From: Candidatus Gastranaerophilales bacterium
GTDB lineage: Bacteria; Cyanobacteriota; Vampirovibrionia; Gastranaerophilales; Gastranaerophilaceae
Reading direction: 5' to 3'
Assembly: GCA_947589425.1 (NCBI GenBank)
Contig: CANQAV010000002.1
Span: forward strand, 124,001-188,000
Length of the DNA: 64,000 bases
The notes beneath the pieces were generated by a model. It had not been told where the DNA came from. It worked only from the letters and a program-made list of their open reading frames with translations, and searched no databases. How positions within the stretch are numbered: position 1 is the first letter of the stretch; every line of letters begins with the position of its first letter. The translations under genes and the position numbers were made by a program. Below are positions 1 to 8,848 of the stretch, one piece after another.

Positions 1-315
1 AATTGATTTTGAGCCTCCGAGCCCGTAAAACTCTACCCTTGCAGCAGTGCCGTTTGGGATTTTCATATCTTTTTTTGTGATTAAAATTTGTACATTTATA
101 TATTTATCTTTTGATTTTAGGGAGCGCACATAGCCGACATTAATCCCCATAAACCTTACGGGAGAGCCTTCCGTGATTCCGTCTATATCTTTAAATTTGA
201 TTGTATATATATTAGGCTCAACAAAAAACTTTGAATAACCGAATATTAAAGCGCAAAAAATTGCGGTTAAAATTGCCGTCCATATAATAATTTCAATAAC
301 TATCGGTTTTTTCAT
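1..315 (-). CDS. MlaD/MCE-family lipid-transport protein, N-terminal part (gene runs off the window)
   Basis: The first 105 codons of a minus-strand gene are visible, starting at ATG 315. Residues 3-26 form one hydrophobic anchor (IVIEIIIWTAIL...). It is followed directly by the MCE domain signature: IKFKDIDGITEGSPVRFMGI and then GYVRSL. This is the layout of MlaD-type proteins, which are anchored in the inner membrane and form periplasmic rings that carry phospholipid to or from the outer membrane. MlaE and MlaF partners would be expected next to it but lie outside the window, if present. The gene shares its orientation with ilvD, which ends upstream of it with a 6-base gap. The family call is firm; import versus export cannot be told. 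Confidence 0.85.
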   Translation of the reverse strand, partial: MKKPIVIEIIIWTAILTAIFCALIFGYSKFFVEPNIYTIKFKDIDGITEGSPVRFMGINVGYVRSLKSKDKYINVQILITKKDMKIPNGTAARVEFYGLGGSKSI

Positions 316-321
316 AAGTTT

Positions 322-1980
322 TTATTGGGCAATTGCCCCCAGATTAGCTTGAGATACGCTTTTTTGATATTTGGACAAATATCCTTTCGGAACTTCATTT
401 TGATAGGGTTTAAAGTTTTTTCTTCTTTCTTCAAGTTCGCAATCATCAACAAGAAGATTAATTTCCCTTTTATTTATATCAATTTTAATTTTATCTCCGT
501 CTTGAATAAGACCGATTGTTCCTCCTAAAGAAGCTTCGGGGCATATATGTCCGATACACAAACCCCTTGTTCCGCCCGAAAACCTTCCGTCCGTAATAAG
601 AGCACATTTTTTACCCAATCCTTTTCCTACAAGAAGGCTTGTCGGAGCAAGCATTTCTCTCATGCCCGGGCCGCCTTTCGGTCCTTCATATCTAATAACA
701 ACAACATCTCCCGCCTTGACTTCATCATCAACGATTGCTTTCATGGCATCTTCTTCGTGGTTAAATACTTTTGCAGTTCCCAAAAATTCAAATACATCTT
801 TATCAACTCCCGAAATTTTAACAACTGCGCCGTCGGGTGCGATGTTGCCGTGGAGTATTGCAAGTCCGGGGTTATTTGTAATCGGGTCATTAAAGGGTTT
901 AATAACCGAATTATCAGCCCATGCTTGAGAAGCTATTTCTTCAACCGTTAAACCGATAATATTTTTTGTATTTTTCATTTCATCCGCAGCGCCCCGGAGG
1001 GTTTTTAATACACCCGGAATTCCGCCCGCATTATCTAAATCCGTCATTGTAAGAGTGCTTGAAGGGTCAAGTTTAATTATTTGAGGAATTTTTTTGCTTA
1101 ATTCTTCAAAATCAGCTAAAGATAATTCAATTTCAGCACTTTGAGCAATTGCAAGAAGGTGAAGAATTGAATTTGTTGAGCCCCCTAAAGCTAAATCGAC
1201 AATAATTGCGTTTTTAATTGCTTCTTTTGTTACTATATCTCTTGGCAGAATATTATTTTTAACCAAATCACAAATAACCGTTCCCGATTCAAACGCAAGT
1301 CGTCTTTTTTTGGATGAAACAGCTGCGGCGGTTGCGCAATATGGTAAACTCATACCCATTACTTCAGTAAGACATGCCAGAGTATTTGCCGTATATAAAC
1401 CTTGGCATGAGCCTATTGTAGGGCATGCAAAATGCTCCATTTCATGGAGTTTTTCTTCCGTAATTTCACCCGCTCTATATCTGCCTACGGCTTCTGACGA
1501 GCCTCTTATAAAAGTCAGGGTTTCACCCTTGCAGTGACCTTCCAAAGAAGGACCCGCCGTTACAATAATTGAGGGTATATTTAATCTTAAAGCGGCAATT
1601 AACATTCCTGGAGTGATTTTGTCGCAATTGGTTAACAATACAAGTCCGTCCAGCTGATGTGCGCTTGCAACCGTTTCAACACAGTCTGCAATTAAATCAC
1701 GGCTCGGAAGAGAGTAGCGCATTCCGCAGTGACCCATTGCAATCCCGTCGCATACGGCAGGTACGCCGAATATAAAAGCCTGCCCCCCTCCGGAGTGTAT
1801 TCCTTTTTCAATTTGACGTTCTAAATCTCTCATTCCGGCATGTCCGGGTACTAAATCAGAAAATGAACTTGCAATACCTATAAAAGGTTTTTTTATATTT
1901 TTATCGGATAATCCGCCCGCATATAAAAGCGCTCTGTGAGGTGCGTGTTCAATTCCTTCTTTAATATTGTCACTTTTCAT
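322..1980 (-). CDS. ilvD: Dihydroxy-acid dehydratase
   Basis: This 552-residue protein is full length for IlvD. It dehydrates 2,3-dihydroxy-isovalerate and 2,3-dihydroxy-3-methylvalerate to the 2-oxo acids, the third step of valine and isoleucine synthesis, in the cytosol. Visible family motifs are GIASSF-x-DLVPGH near residue 40, VCDGIAMGH (Cys77), NCDKITPGM (Cys119) and [15 protein letters not shown] (Cys186, Cys192). The cysteines at 119 and 192 sit where the family binds its Fe-S cluster. The PGH version of the first motif resembles the IlvD subgroup that lacks the extra Cys of the TPCN type. The start at ATG 1980 is preceded by a GGGG ribosome site. No other ilv gene is nearby, so it is an isolated pathway gene. 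Confidence 0.96.
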   Translation of the reverse strand: MKSDNIKEGIEHAPHRALLYAGGLSDKNIKKPFIGIASSFSDLVPGHAGMRDLERQIEKGIHSGGGQAFIFGVPAVCDGIAMGHCGMRYSLPSRDLIADCVETVASAHQLDGLVLLTNCDKITPGMLIAALRLNIPSIIVTAGPSLEGHCKGETLTFIRGSSEAVGRYRAGEITEEKLHEMEHFACPTIGSCQGLYTANTLACLTEVMGMSLPYCATAAAVSSKKRRLAFESGTVICDLVKNNILPRDIVTKEAIKNAIIVDLALGGSTNSILHLLAIAQSAEIELSLADFEELSKKIPQIIKLDPSSTLTMTDLDNAGGIPGVLKTLRGAADEMKNTKNIIGLTVEEIASQAWADNSVIKPFNDPITNNPGLAILHGNIAPDGAVVKISGVDKDVFEFLGTAKVFNHEEDAMKAIVDDEVKAGDVVVIRYEGPKGGPGMREMLAPTSLLVGKGLGKKCALITDGRFSGGTRGLCIGHICPEASLGGTIGLIQDGDKIKIDINKREINLLVDDCELEERRKNFKPYQNEVPKGYLSKYQKSVSQANLGAIAQ

Positions 1981-2094
1981 TATCAGCCCCTTTTATTAGT
2001 AATATCGGTTAGTTTTATTAAAGCATTTTTTTAAATATTCAGCAAATTATTTATATAATATAATCATTTTATATGTAGAAAAGTAATTTAATTT

Positions 2095-2103
2095 TGTTAT
2101 AAT
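2095..2103 (+). promoter_or_regulatory. Extended -10 promoter element before ctpA
   Basis: TGTTATAAT matches the extended -10 form TGnTATAAT. It lies 29 bases before ATG 2133, with an AAAAAGGA ribosome site in between. It is the only good sigma-70 candidate in the 150-base gap between the divergent ilvD and ctpA genes. Confidence 0.5.
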
Positions 2104-2132
2104 TATATCAAATTAAGAAAAAGGAAATATCA

Positions 2133-3362
2133 ATGAGTTTTAAACAAGCTATAAAAAAACTATCAATATTCTTTGTAATAGCTGTATTATTCTGTGTTAC
2201 AAATATATCAAACCCTGCAATGGCGATAACCCCTCAAAGCCTATATGACAGAGCATGGCGCCTTGTGGGTGCCAAATATGTTGATGAAACACAAAATCAG
2301 CAAAATTGGGACAGGTGGCGCCATAAATATGATGCCGTTATAAAAGATGAAGAAGATGCCTATGTTGCAATAGGTACAATGGTTGACAGCTTAGGGGATG
2401 TTTATACAAAATTTTTAACCCCGAAAGAATATACGGAAGAATCCGAAAGTATTCAGGGCTCTCTTAAAGGTATCGGTGTTCAAATAGGTGTTAGAGATGC
2501 TAAATTGCTTATCATTGCGCCTCTTGAAGATACCCCGGGCGAAAAAGCAGGTTTAAAAAGCGAAGATGAAATTCTTGAAATTGACGGTCAATCTACAAAA
2601 GGGATTACCGTTGAAGCTGCCGCAGATAAAATAAGAGGACCGGAAGGTACAAAAGTTCAGCTTCTGATTAAAAGAAAAGGCGAACAAAATAAACTTTATA
2701 CAATTGAAAGAGCTAATATTGAGCTGAAATCAGTTTCAACCAAAGCTCCCAAAATAGGTAAAGTTGATGATAATTTAGGCTACATCCGTTTAAGTTCATT
2801 TATTTCAAGAAATGCCGCAAGCGAATTTCAGCAGGCGCTTAACCAATTACAGGACAAAGACGGTCTGATAATTGACCTTCGTTCAAACCCCGGCGGTTTG
2901 TTAACCAATGCGATTTATATAGCAGATATGCTTCTTGATTCCAAAACAATCGTATCAACGGTTGACAGGGACGGATATAAAGAAACCCAAAATTCTCTGA
3001 GCCAAATTGCAACAAATCAGCCGATTGTGGTTTTAATCAACGGAGGCTCAGCTTCCGCTTCCGAAATTTTATCGGGAGCATTGAAAGATAATAAAAGAGC
3101 AATAATTGTGGGTAAAAAATCTTTCGGCAAAGGTCTTGTTCAAGAAATAAACAGACTGCCTGACGGCTCTGCTTTGCATATTACAATTCAAAAATATTTA
3201 ACACCCAGCGGAACGGATATACATAAAAAAGGTATAACTCCCGATTATGTTGTCGATTTGACCGAAGAGGACATTAAAGCAAATAAAGACCCTCAGCTTC
3301 AAAAAGCTTGCGAAATATTACAGGAAAAAGTTCACAAAAACACAAACATTGTAGTCCAATAA
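2133..3362 (+). CDS. ctpA: S41-family carboxyl-terminal processing protease, CtpA type
   Basis: A 409-residue periplasmic serine protease of family S41. Residues 1-31 are a signal peptide or anchor ending PAMA. Residues 35-100 match the N-terminal domain seen in cyanobacterial CtpA (YDRAWRLV, YVDETQNQQNWDRWR, SLGDVYTKFLTPKEY). A PDZ domain covers about 105-190 and the protease core 210-380. The catalytic pair is Ser308 in GGSASASEI and Lys333 in SFGKG, spaced 25 residues apart as in known CtpA enzymes. The family trims C-termini; in photosynthetic relatives it matures D1, which cannot be the substrate if this organism lacks photosystems. It has its own promoter and a separate downstream neighbour. 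The cyanobacterial-type N-domain is one reason for the lineage guess. Confidence 0.92.
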   Translation: MSFKQAIKKLSIFFVIAVLFCVTNISNPAMAITPQSLYDRAWRLVGAKYVDETQNQQNWDRWRHKYDAVIKDEEDAYVAIGTMVDSLGDVYTKFLTPKEYTEESESIQGSLKGIGVQIGVRDAKLLIIAPLEDTPGEKAGLKSEDEILEIDGQSTKGITVEAAADKIRGPEGTKVQLLIKRKGEQNKLYTIERANIELKSVSTKAPKIGKVDDNLGYIRLSSFISRNAASEFQQALNQLQDKDGLIIDLRSNPGGLLTNAIYIADMLLDSKTIVSTVDRDGYKETQNSLSQIATNQPIVVLINGGSASASEILSGALKDNKRAIIVGKKSFGKGLVQEINRLPDGSALHITIQKYLTPSGTDIHKKGITPDYVVDLTEEDIKANKDPQLQKACEILQEKVHKNTNIVVQ

Positions 3363-3410
3363 TAATGGTATATTCGACAGAATAACTATTAAAACATTCT
3401 TTTCTTGTTG

Positions 3411-3416
3411 TATAAT
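3411..3416 (+). promoter_or_regulatory. -10 promoter element before the TPR gene
   Basis: TATAAT in the context GTTGTATAATT, 35 bases before ATG 3451. The same TTGTATAAT string precedes the genes at 8038 and 36011, so it looks like a recurring housekeeping promoter form here. No convincing -35 is visible. Confidence 0.45.
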
Positions 3417-3450
3417 TGAATAAAAGTTAATCGTATTTACGGAAAAAATT

Positions 3451-5613
3451 ATGAAGAAAAGAATTATTGCTCTCAGCACTTTTTTGTTTTTGGCAGCCTA
3501 TGCTCAAGATTATTCACAGCAGGATGTTCAGCGCTTTAGTGCATATTATTCAAACGGAATGCAGTATCTTCAAAATAACCAGTATTCCTCAGCAATTATT
3601 GAATTTAAAAAAGTTTTAAGGGTTTCTCCTTATGATAACACGGTATCTGAAGCGCTGGCCAATACATATTTTGCAAGGGCGCAGTATTTTCAAAAAACCA
3701 CAAAAGAAGTAAAAAAAGCGCTGAATGATTATAAAAGCGCATATTTCTATGCTAAACACTGGTCTGATAATCCATCTTCCGCAATGTTATCTTTGGCAAA
3801 TTCGTCTTTGAAAGAAATTAACGACCTTGAAAAAAAGCTTATGATAGGGCAAAATCCTCAATCAAGACTGCAAAACGCTAAAATTTCAAAAGCACAGGGA
3901 GAATTAGCTTCGGCGGGATATGACTTTGAGCTTTTGTTAAACGGACAATATAAACAGCAGGCTTACGAAAATTTGGGCAATATCTATAAAAATTTAAATA
4001 ATTTATCCCTTGCAATGGACTATTTTAAAAATGCAATTGATATTGACCCCAAAAATCCGAAACTTCATTTTTTATACGGTGTGATGCTTGATGAAGCAAA
4101 AAATTATGAAGCGAGCATGGAGCAGTATAATCTTGCCCTTCAATACGGTGATAAAAGTCCGGAGCTTTTGGAAATACTTGAAAATAAATGGACTCAAAAC
4201 ATTGTAAATAATCCTTCTTCCGCTCAAAATTACGTTAACTTAGGTGCGATATACCAAAAACAGGGTAATTTCCAAAATGCTAAAGCTCAATATTTAAAGG
4301 CATATCAATTGGACAGCTCTGATGATACAATTTTGTATAATTTGGCTTCCCTTTATAACCAGCAGAAAAACTTTACGGAAGCAATAGAAGTATATGACAA
4401 AATTCTTTTGAAAAATCCTTCCAATACCGAAGTTTTAGGCTATAAAGCAAGTGCGCTTAAGGAATTGGGAAGATTTGACGAAGCGCTTAGCGTATATGAT
4501 AAAATCCTTGCAATAAATCCCAATATTCAAGATATTAAGTCTTTAAGAGATGATATTATTTTAAATCATTTCACGGGTCAAAAATTGCAAAATTATTTAA
4601 TTTCAAAAGCGCAAGCACAGCCAAACAGCTATGAAGCCCAGTTTAACTGTGCTCTTGAACTGCACAAAGCAAAAGATTATGCCCTTGCAAAGACATATTA
4701 TAAAAAAGCACAGGCGCTAAACCCTTCTAAAGAAGAGACTTACATAAATCTTGCTTCCATATACATAGACGAAAAGAATTTCAACCTTGCAAATGAAATG
4801 TGTCAAAAGGGGCTTTTAATTTCACCTTCCAATACACAGCTTGCCCAATATTTAAAAGATATTAAAGAATACGGCGAAAACAGCCTCTATGAATCTGCGG
4901 GAAAACTCTTTAACGAAAAGAAATACCTTGAGGCAATAAATCAGTATCAAAAAATTCAAAATCAAACAGTTGATATAAAAATGGCTATTGCAAGCTGTTA
5001 TTGGCAATTAGGGGATTATCAAAACGCAAATAATTACTATATTGATGTCCTAAAGCAAGACCCGAATAATATAGATGCTCTGACAAACAGCGCATGGGCA
5101 TATTATCAAGCGGGCAATACTCAGGAAGCAAAACAAATTTCACAGCGTATCTTAGCCCTTGATAAAACAAATTCACAGGCGCAAAATCTGATAAACGAAA
5201 TAGACGAATCGCAAAATTCCGCTCTTTTACAAAGAGCAATCGAACAATATGAAAAAGGAGAATATCAAGCTTCGCTTAATACCCTAAATTCATATCTTGC
5301 CAAGAAATCAAACGACGAATATGCTCTTTATTATAAGGGTTTGAACTATGATGAACTGAAAAATCCGAAAGAAGCAATTAAACAGTATAAGCTTTTAATT
5401 TCAAAAAAACCCGATTTTAAAGATGCATACTATTCTCTTGCTCTTGATTTAGACAATTCGGAAAATTATTCGGAAGCCGTTCAAAATTATCAAAAATTTC
5501 TGGATTTAAAACAAATATCAGGCGAAAAAGATGAAATGAGCGACTTTTGCACTTCAAGAATTAAAGAATTAAATGAATATTTATCTGCCATAAAGAAAAG
5601 CAATGGAAAATAA
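3451..5613 (+). CDS. Secreted tetratricopeptide-repeat protein
   Basis: A 720-residue protein with a short signal peptide (KKRIIALSTFLFLAAYAQ, about residues 2-19). The rest is almost entirely TPR-like helical pairs. Recurrent motifs include YENLGNIYKNLNNLSLAMDYF, AYYQAGNTQEA and YYSLALDLDNSENYSEAV. A dozen or more repeats run from about residue 25 to 700, rich in Tyr, Asn and Gln. There is no transmembrane segment after the signal and no enzymatic domain, so it probably scaffolds protein complexes in the periplasm or at the cell surface. Its 3' end overlaps the dus start by 11 bases, so the two are likely cotranscribed. The partner and process are unknown; the TPR call is secure. Confidence 0.85.
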   Translation: MKKRIIALSTFLFLAAYAQDYSQQDVQRFSAYYSNGMQYLQNNQYSSAIIEFKKVLRVSPYDNTVSEALANTYFARAQYFQKTTKEVKKALNDYKSAYFYAKHWSDNPSSAMLSLANSSLKEINDLEKKLMIGQNPQSRLQNAKISKAQGELASAGYDFELLLNGQYKQQAYENLGNIYKNLNNLSLAMDYFKNAIDIDPKNPKLHFLYGVMLDEAKNYEASMEQYNLALQYGDKSPELLEILENKWTQNIVNNPSSAQNYVNLGAIYQKQGNFQNAKAQYLKAYQLDSSDDTILYNLASLYNQQKNFTEAIEVYDKILLKNPSNTEVLGYKASALKELGRFDEALSVYDKILAINPNIQDIKSLRDDIILNHFTGQKLQNYLISKAQAQPNSYEAQFNCALELHKAKDYALAKTYYKKAQALNPSKEETYINLASIYIDEKNFNLANEMCQKGLLISPSNTQLAQYLKDIKEYGENSLYESAGKLFNEKKYLEAINQYQKIQNQTVDIKMAIASCYWQLGDYQNANNYYIDVLKQDPNNIDALTNSAWAYYQAGNTQEAKQISQRILALDKTNSQAQNLINEIDESQNSALLQRAIEQYEKGEYQASLNTLNSYLAKKSNDEYALYYKGLNYDELKNPKEAIKQYKLLISKKPDFKDAYYSLALDLDNSENYSEAVQNYQKFLDLKQISGEKDEMSDFCTSRIKELNEYLSAIKKSNGK

Positions 5614-6565
5614 AAAGATTAATATATCCGAAATTAAAGTAATACAAGCCCCTCTTGCGGGAATATCGGATTGTATATTCAGAAATCTTATAAGAAAATA
5701 TAAATCAAAATGTTTAATGACAACCGAGATGATTTCTTCCGAAATGTTGTGCAATAATCCCGACGCAAGGATTGTTCAATATGATGAAATTCAATATCCG
5801 CTTGCCTTCCAGCTTGTAGGGCATAAAATTGATAAAATGACAAAAAGTGCCAAAATTCTTGCTCCTTATGCAAGCATGATTGATATTAACTGCGGATGTC
5901 CCGTGAAAAAAGTTGTTGTTTCGGGGGACGGCTCTGCCATGATGAAAACTCCCAAACTGGCATGCGACATTTTAAAATCAATTAAAGATAATGTTGATTT
6001 ACCCGTAAGCGTAAAATTTCGACTCGGCTTTACTTCAAAAGAAGAAAACTATATTGAATTTGCCAAAGCATTAGAAGAAGCGGGAGCAGATTTTGTGACA
6101 CTTCATGCCAGAACTCGTTCTCAAATGTATTCGGGACAATCTGATTGGTCGAAAATAAAACTGCTTCAAAAAGAGTTAAAAATCCCCGTTTTTGCAAACG
6201 GTGACATTAAAACCCTTGAAGATGCAAAAAAATGCCTTGATATGACAAACGCTCAGGGTGTTTCAATAGGCAGAGGAATAATGGGGGATTTCAGCCTTCC
6301 TTATCGAATTGAAAAATATTTAAATGAGAATATTTATACGGCTGAACCTGATTTGTCCCTGAAAATCGAGATGTTAAAAGAACATTTAAGGCTTGAAGTT
6401 TTAAATATGGGCGAAAAAAACGGGGTTAAATTTATGAGAAAATTTTATCCCCATTATATTTCATCCCTAAAAAATGCTTCAAAATACAGAAGTGTTTTGG
6501 TTTCATTGGAATATGAAAAAGAAATTATAGAGGTTTTGGATGAAATATTATCTCTACATTCTTGA
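5603..6565 (+). CDS. dus: tRNA-dihydrouridine synthase (DusB-like)
   Basis: A 320-residue flavoenzyme that reduces specific uridines in the tRNA D-loop or variable region to dihydrouridine, using FMN and NAD(P)H. The N-terminal TIM barrel starts with IQAPLAGISDCIFR. The active-site segment is MIDINCGCPVKKV, with Cys99 as the likely proton donor. The FMN and substrate strands follow as SVKFRLGF, TLHARTRSQMYSG and VFANGDIKT. The C-terminal helical domain has KFMRKFYPHYI, typical of the family. Length is normal. It overlaps the TPR gene upstream and the GIY-YIG gene downstream (26 bases), so the three appear to form one transcript. The exact Dus subfamily and target base are uncertain. Confidence 0.93.
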   Translation: MENKKINISEIKVIQAPLAGISDCIFRNLIRKYKSKCLMTTEMISSEMLCNNPDARIVQYDEIQYPLAFQLVGHKIDKMTKSAKILAPYASMIDINCGCPVKKVVVSGDGSAMMKTPKLACDILKSIKDNVDLPVSVKFRLGFTSKEENYIEFAKALEEAGADFVTLHARTRSQMYSGQSDWSKIKLLQKELKIPVFANGDIKTLEDAKKCLDMTNAQGVSIGRGIMGDFSLPYRIEKYLNENIYTAEPDLSLKIEMLKEHLRLEVLNMGEKNGVKFMRKFYPHYISSLKNASKYRSVLVSLEYEKEIIEVLDEILSLHS

Positions 6566-6839
6566 AACCCTTGATAATACGCTATATTGCGGAATTGCAA
6601 GAGATTTATTAAAAAGATTTGATGAACACATAAATAAAAAAGGGGCAAAATATACAAAATCTCACCCCCCGAAAAAAATTGTATATGCTTCCGTTTTTCC
6701 GGATAAATCAAGCGCACAAAAGGAAGAATACAGAATTAAGCATACTCTTAAAAGGAAAGAAAAGCTTGATTTAATTGAGAAAAAATCAATTCAGACAAAA
6801 GAGATTTTATCTTCCCTGAATTTTAAAAATTCTCGATAA
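6540..6839 (+). CDS. GIY-YIG nuclease-fold protein, YhbQ-like
   Basis: A 99-residue single-domain protein. It begins YYLYIL, the counterpart of the GIY strand, followed by TLYCGIA for the YIG strand. It then has LLKRFDEH with the conserved Arg, KYTKSHPP, and EEYRIKHTLKRKEK, which holds the Glu expected of the metal site. This matches the small stand-alone GIY-YIG proteins related to the UvrC N-terminus. Their cellular role is not settled; DNA repair or exchange is usually suggested. The ATG at 6540 has a GAGG ribosome site inside the end of dus. The last 17 bases overlap the amidase gene on the other strand. Confidence 0.88.
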   Translation: MKYYLYILETLDNTLYCGIARDLLKRFDEHINKKGAKYTKSHPPKKIVYASVFPDKSSAQKEEYRIKHTLKRKEKLDLIEKKSIQTKEILSSLNFKNSR

Positions 6840-7995
6840 GATAGTCTTTTACCCCTTGAGTTATTGCTTTTGCAATAACTTTTTGAAATTTTTTGTCGGA
6901 GATTTTTTGTGCTTCATCTTTATGTATAATATATCCGCATTCGACTAAAACACTTATGCAATCAGTCGGTCTTGTTAAAACAAAACTTCTTTTGTTGATT
7001 TTATCATCCCGAAAGCCTGTTTTTAAAAGAAGATTTTCCTGTATTTTTTTTGCAAGAGGGTAAGATTGTTTATTATGGTAATATGTTCCGACGCCATGCT
7101 TATAAACTGCATCTTTTGGGTTTGGAAGAGAATTTTGGTGGATACTTAGCAATATATCCGCTTTTTTTTCTTTTGCAAAGAGAGGTCTTTCGTATAAGGG
7201 AATTTTTTTATCTTTTCTTCTTGTAAGATAAACTTTAGCTCCGCCTTTTTTAAGTTCTTTCCTTAATTTTTTTGCAATTTCAAGGTTAATATCTTTTTCT
7301 TTTAAATTGTTTGCGCAAGCTCCGAAATCATCTCCTCCGTGTCCGGGGTCAACTGCTATTACTATGTTTTTCAAAGGTTTTGATTTATTAATTTTCGGGG
7401 CTTTTTTAACTATGAAATTAATTCCCTTGTTTGTTTTTTCAATCCAATAGCCAAAAAGAGGATTTTTGGATTTATATTTAATATTGAGCTCGTTTTCAAT
7501 TTGTTTATCAAATTTAAAATTATCGGTATCATTGGGGATTTGTATTTCGCTCGGGTCAAAATGGCTGTCAAATAATGTAAAATTAAGATTTTGCTCCCCT
7601 TCTTCAGCTATAAATGCACTTATTTGAGGAATTTCGATTTTAGTTACGTATTTATCTTTTTCTTCTTTGAAGCTTATTTTTTCAACCGCTTCAAAGCGTT
7701 TTTGAGGAATTATCGCCTGAACTTCAACGAATTTTTTATTAATATAAGCATATTCCCCTTCTTTTAATTCAACCCTAAAATAATCTTTATTTTCTTTATC
7801 CGCAAATAAAACTATCCCTTTAAAAAGGTGGGTCAATCTTTTTGCGTTTTCATCATCTTTTTGCCTAAGAGGTGTATTATCTTCTAAAACTTCCAAAACG
7901 GCATATTTTGCAATTCCGACATCAATAAAATCATTTATTGCAAAGCTCTTTAGCGGAAAAATAATAAAAGCCAAAATTAAAAGAAATTTTTTCAT
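6823..7995 (-). CDS. N-acetylmuramoyl-L-alanine amidase (Amidase_3)
   Basis: A 390-residue secreted peptidoglycan hydrolase that cuts between MurNAc and the peptide stem. Residues 1-19 are a signal peptide. About 25-95 look like an SH3-type wall-binding domain (YAVLEVLEDNTPLRQ, GEYAYINKKFVEV). About 100-200 is a linker or AMIN-like beta region of low similarity. Residues 209-388 are the zinc amidase: His219 in DPGHGG, Glu233 in KEKDINLE, His286 in SIHQN and catalytic Glu352 in VECGYI are all present. No regulatory helix blocking the site is obvious. The role would be cell separation or wall turnover. It is divergent from the HD gene and tail-to-tail with the GIY-YIG gene. Confidence 0.93.
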   Translation of the reverse strand: MKKFLLILAFIIFPLKSFAINDFIDVGIAKYAVLEVLEDNTPLRQKDDENAKRLTHLFKGIVLFADKENKDYFRVELKEGEYAYINKKFVEVQAIIPQKRFEAVEKISFKEEKDKYVTKIEIPQISAFIAEEGEQNLNFTLFDSHFDPSEIQIPNDTDNFKFDKQIENELNIKYKSKNPLFGYWIEKTNKGINFIVKKAPKINKSKPLKNIVIAVDPGHGGDDFGACANNLKEKDINLEIAKKLRKELKKGGAKVYLTRRKDKKIPLYERPLFAKEKKADILLSIHQNSLPNPKDAVYKHGVGTYYHNKQSYPLAKKIQENLLLKTGFRDDKINKRSFVLTRPTDCISVLVECGYIIHKDEAQKISDKKFQKVIAKAITQGVKDYLIENF

Positions 7996-8025
7996 AAAGT
8001 AATATACTCCTCACTATTATTATTG

Positions 8026-8031
8026 TATAAT
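8026..8031 (+). promoter_or_regulatory. -10 element placed for a leaderless HD-hydrolase mRNA
   Basis: TATAAT ends 6 bases before ATG 8038, so transcription starting the usual 6-8 bases downstream would begin at or next to the A of the ATG. No ribosome-binding site lies between. A TTG at 8023 would add five residues but sits on top of this promoter element. Confidence 0.5.
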
Positions 8032-8037
8032 ATTGTT

Positions 8038-8844
8038 ATGAAATCAGCAAAAGAAATACATTTAGAAACAAGACTTAAAGAAAAAGTTAAAGACTACCCT
8101 ACCTGTTCAAAACTTCTTAATTATTTATTGGAAGATGAAGAATTGCAGTGCCTTCAGGATTATGCAAACAGTGTTTCAATAAAAAGATTGGGTTACAATG
8201 ACCATGGTCCCGTTCATATGAGGCAGGTTGCAAATAATGCAATTAAAATGCTCAATATTCTTCATTCAAGCGGAATACCGACTTCGCTTGAAAAAGAAGA
8301 AACAGGAACTTTTGAGGACAGTCTTTGTGCGGTTTGTATTGCGGGAATGATACACGATTTAGGTATGACTATCGGAAGAGCATCTCATGAACAGATGTCG
8401 GTACTTTTAGGCGCTCCTTTAATAGACAGAGTTCTTAAAGAAATTTTCCCCGGCGATATCCAAAAAAGAGTAATAATAAAATCGCTTGCGCTTGAATGTG
8501 TTATAGGGCATATGTCCTCAAGAAAAATACACTCTATTGAAGCGGGAATAATTTTAATTGCGGACGGATGCGATATGACAAAAGGAAGAGCAAGAATTCC
8601 TCTTGCAATTAATAAAACCCCGAAGGTAGGGGATATTCATAAATATTCCGCAAATGCGATTAAACATGTAAGAATTTGCCCCGGCGATAATAAACCTATT
8701 AAAATACAGGTTGAAATGACGGGAGATGTAGGATTTTTTCAGATAGAAGAAGTATTATTAACAAAAGTTGATTCAAGCCCCGCAAAACAATATGTTGAGC
8801 TTTATGCCGGTGTCAGCGGGGAAGAATTCAAATGTTATTTATAA
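8038..8844 (+). CDS. HD-domain phosphohydrolase
   Basis: A 268-residue cytosolic protein of the HD superfamily, which uses a divalent-metal site to hydrolyse phosphate esters or nucleotides. Metal-ligand candidates are His60 in GPVHMRQVANNA, the His106-Asp107 doublet in GMIHDLGM and His117 in SHEQM. A later segment (LIADGCDMTKGRARIP) supplies the last Asp. The C-terminal 50 residues are a beta-rich tail of unclear role. The substrate cannot be inferred. The start is set at ATG 8038 rather than the upstream in-frame TTG, because the promoter overlaps the latter. The MATE gene begins 4 bases after its stop, so the two are probably cotranscribed. Confidence 0.85.
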   Translation: MKSAKEIHLETRLKEKVKDYPTCSKLLNYLLEDEELQCLQDYANSVSIKRLGYNDHGPVHMRQVANNAIKMLNILHSSGIPTSLEKEETGTFEDSLCAVCIAGMIHDLGMTIGRASHEQMSVLLGAPLIDRVLKEIFPGDIQKRVIIKSLALECVIGHMSSRKIHSIEAGIILIADGCDMTKGRARIPLAINKTPKVGDIHKYSANAIKHVRICPGDNKPIKIQVEMTGDVGFFQIEEVLLTKVDSSPAKQYVELYAGVSGEEFKCYL

Positions 8845-8848
8845 AATT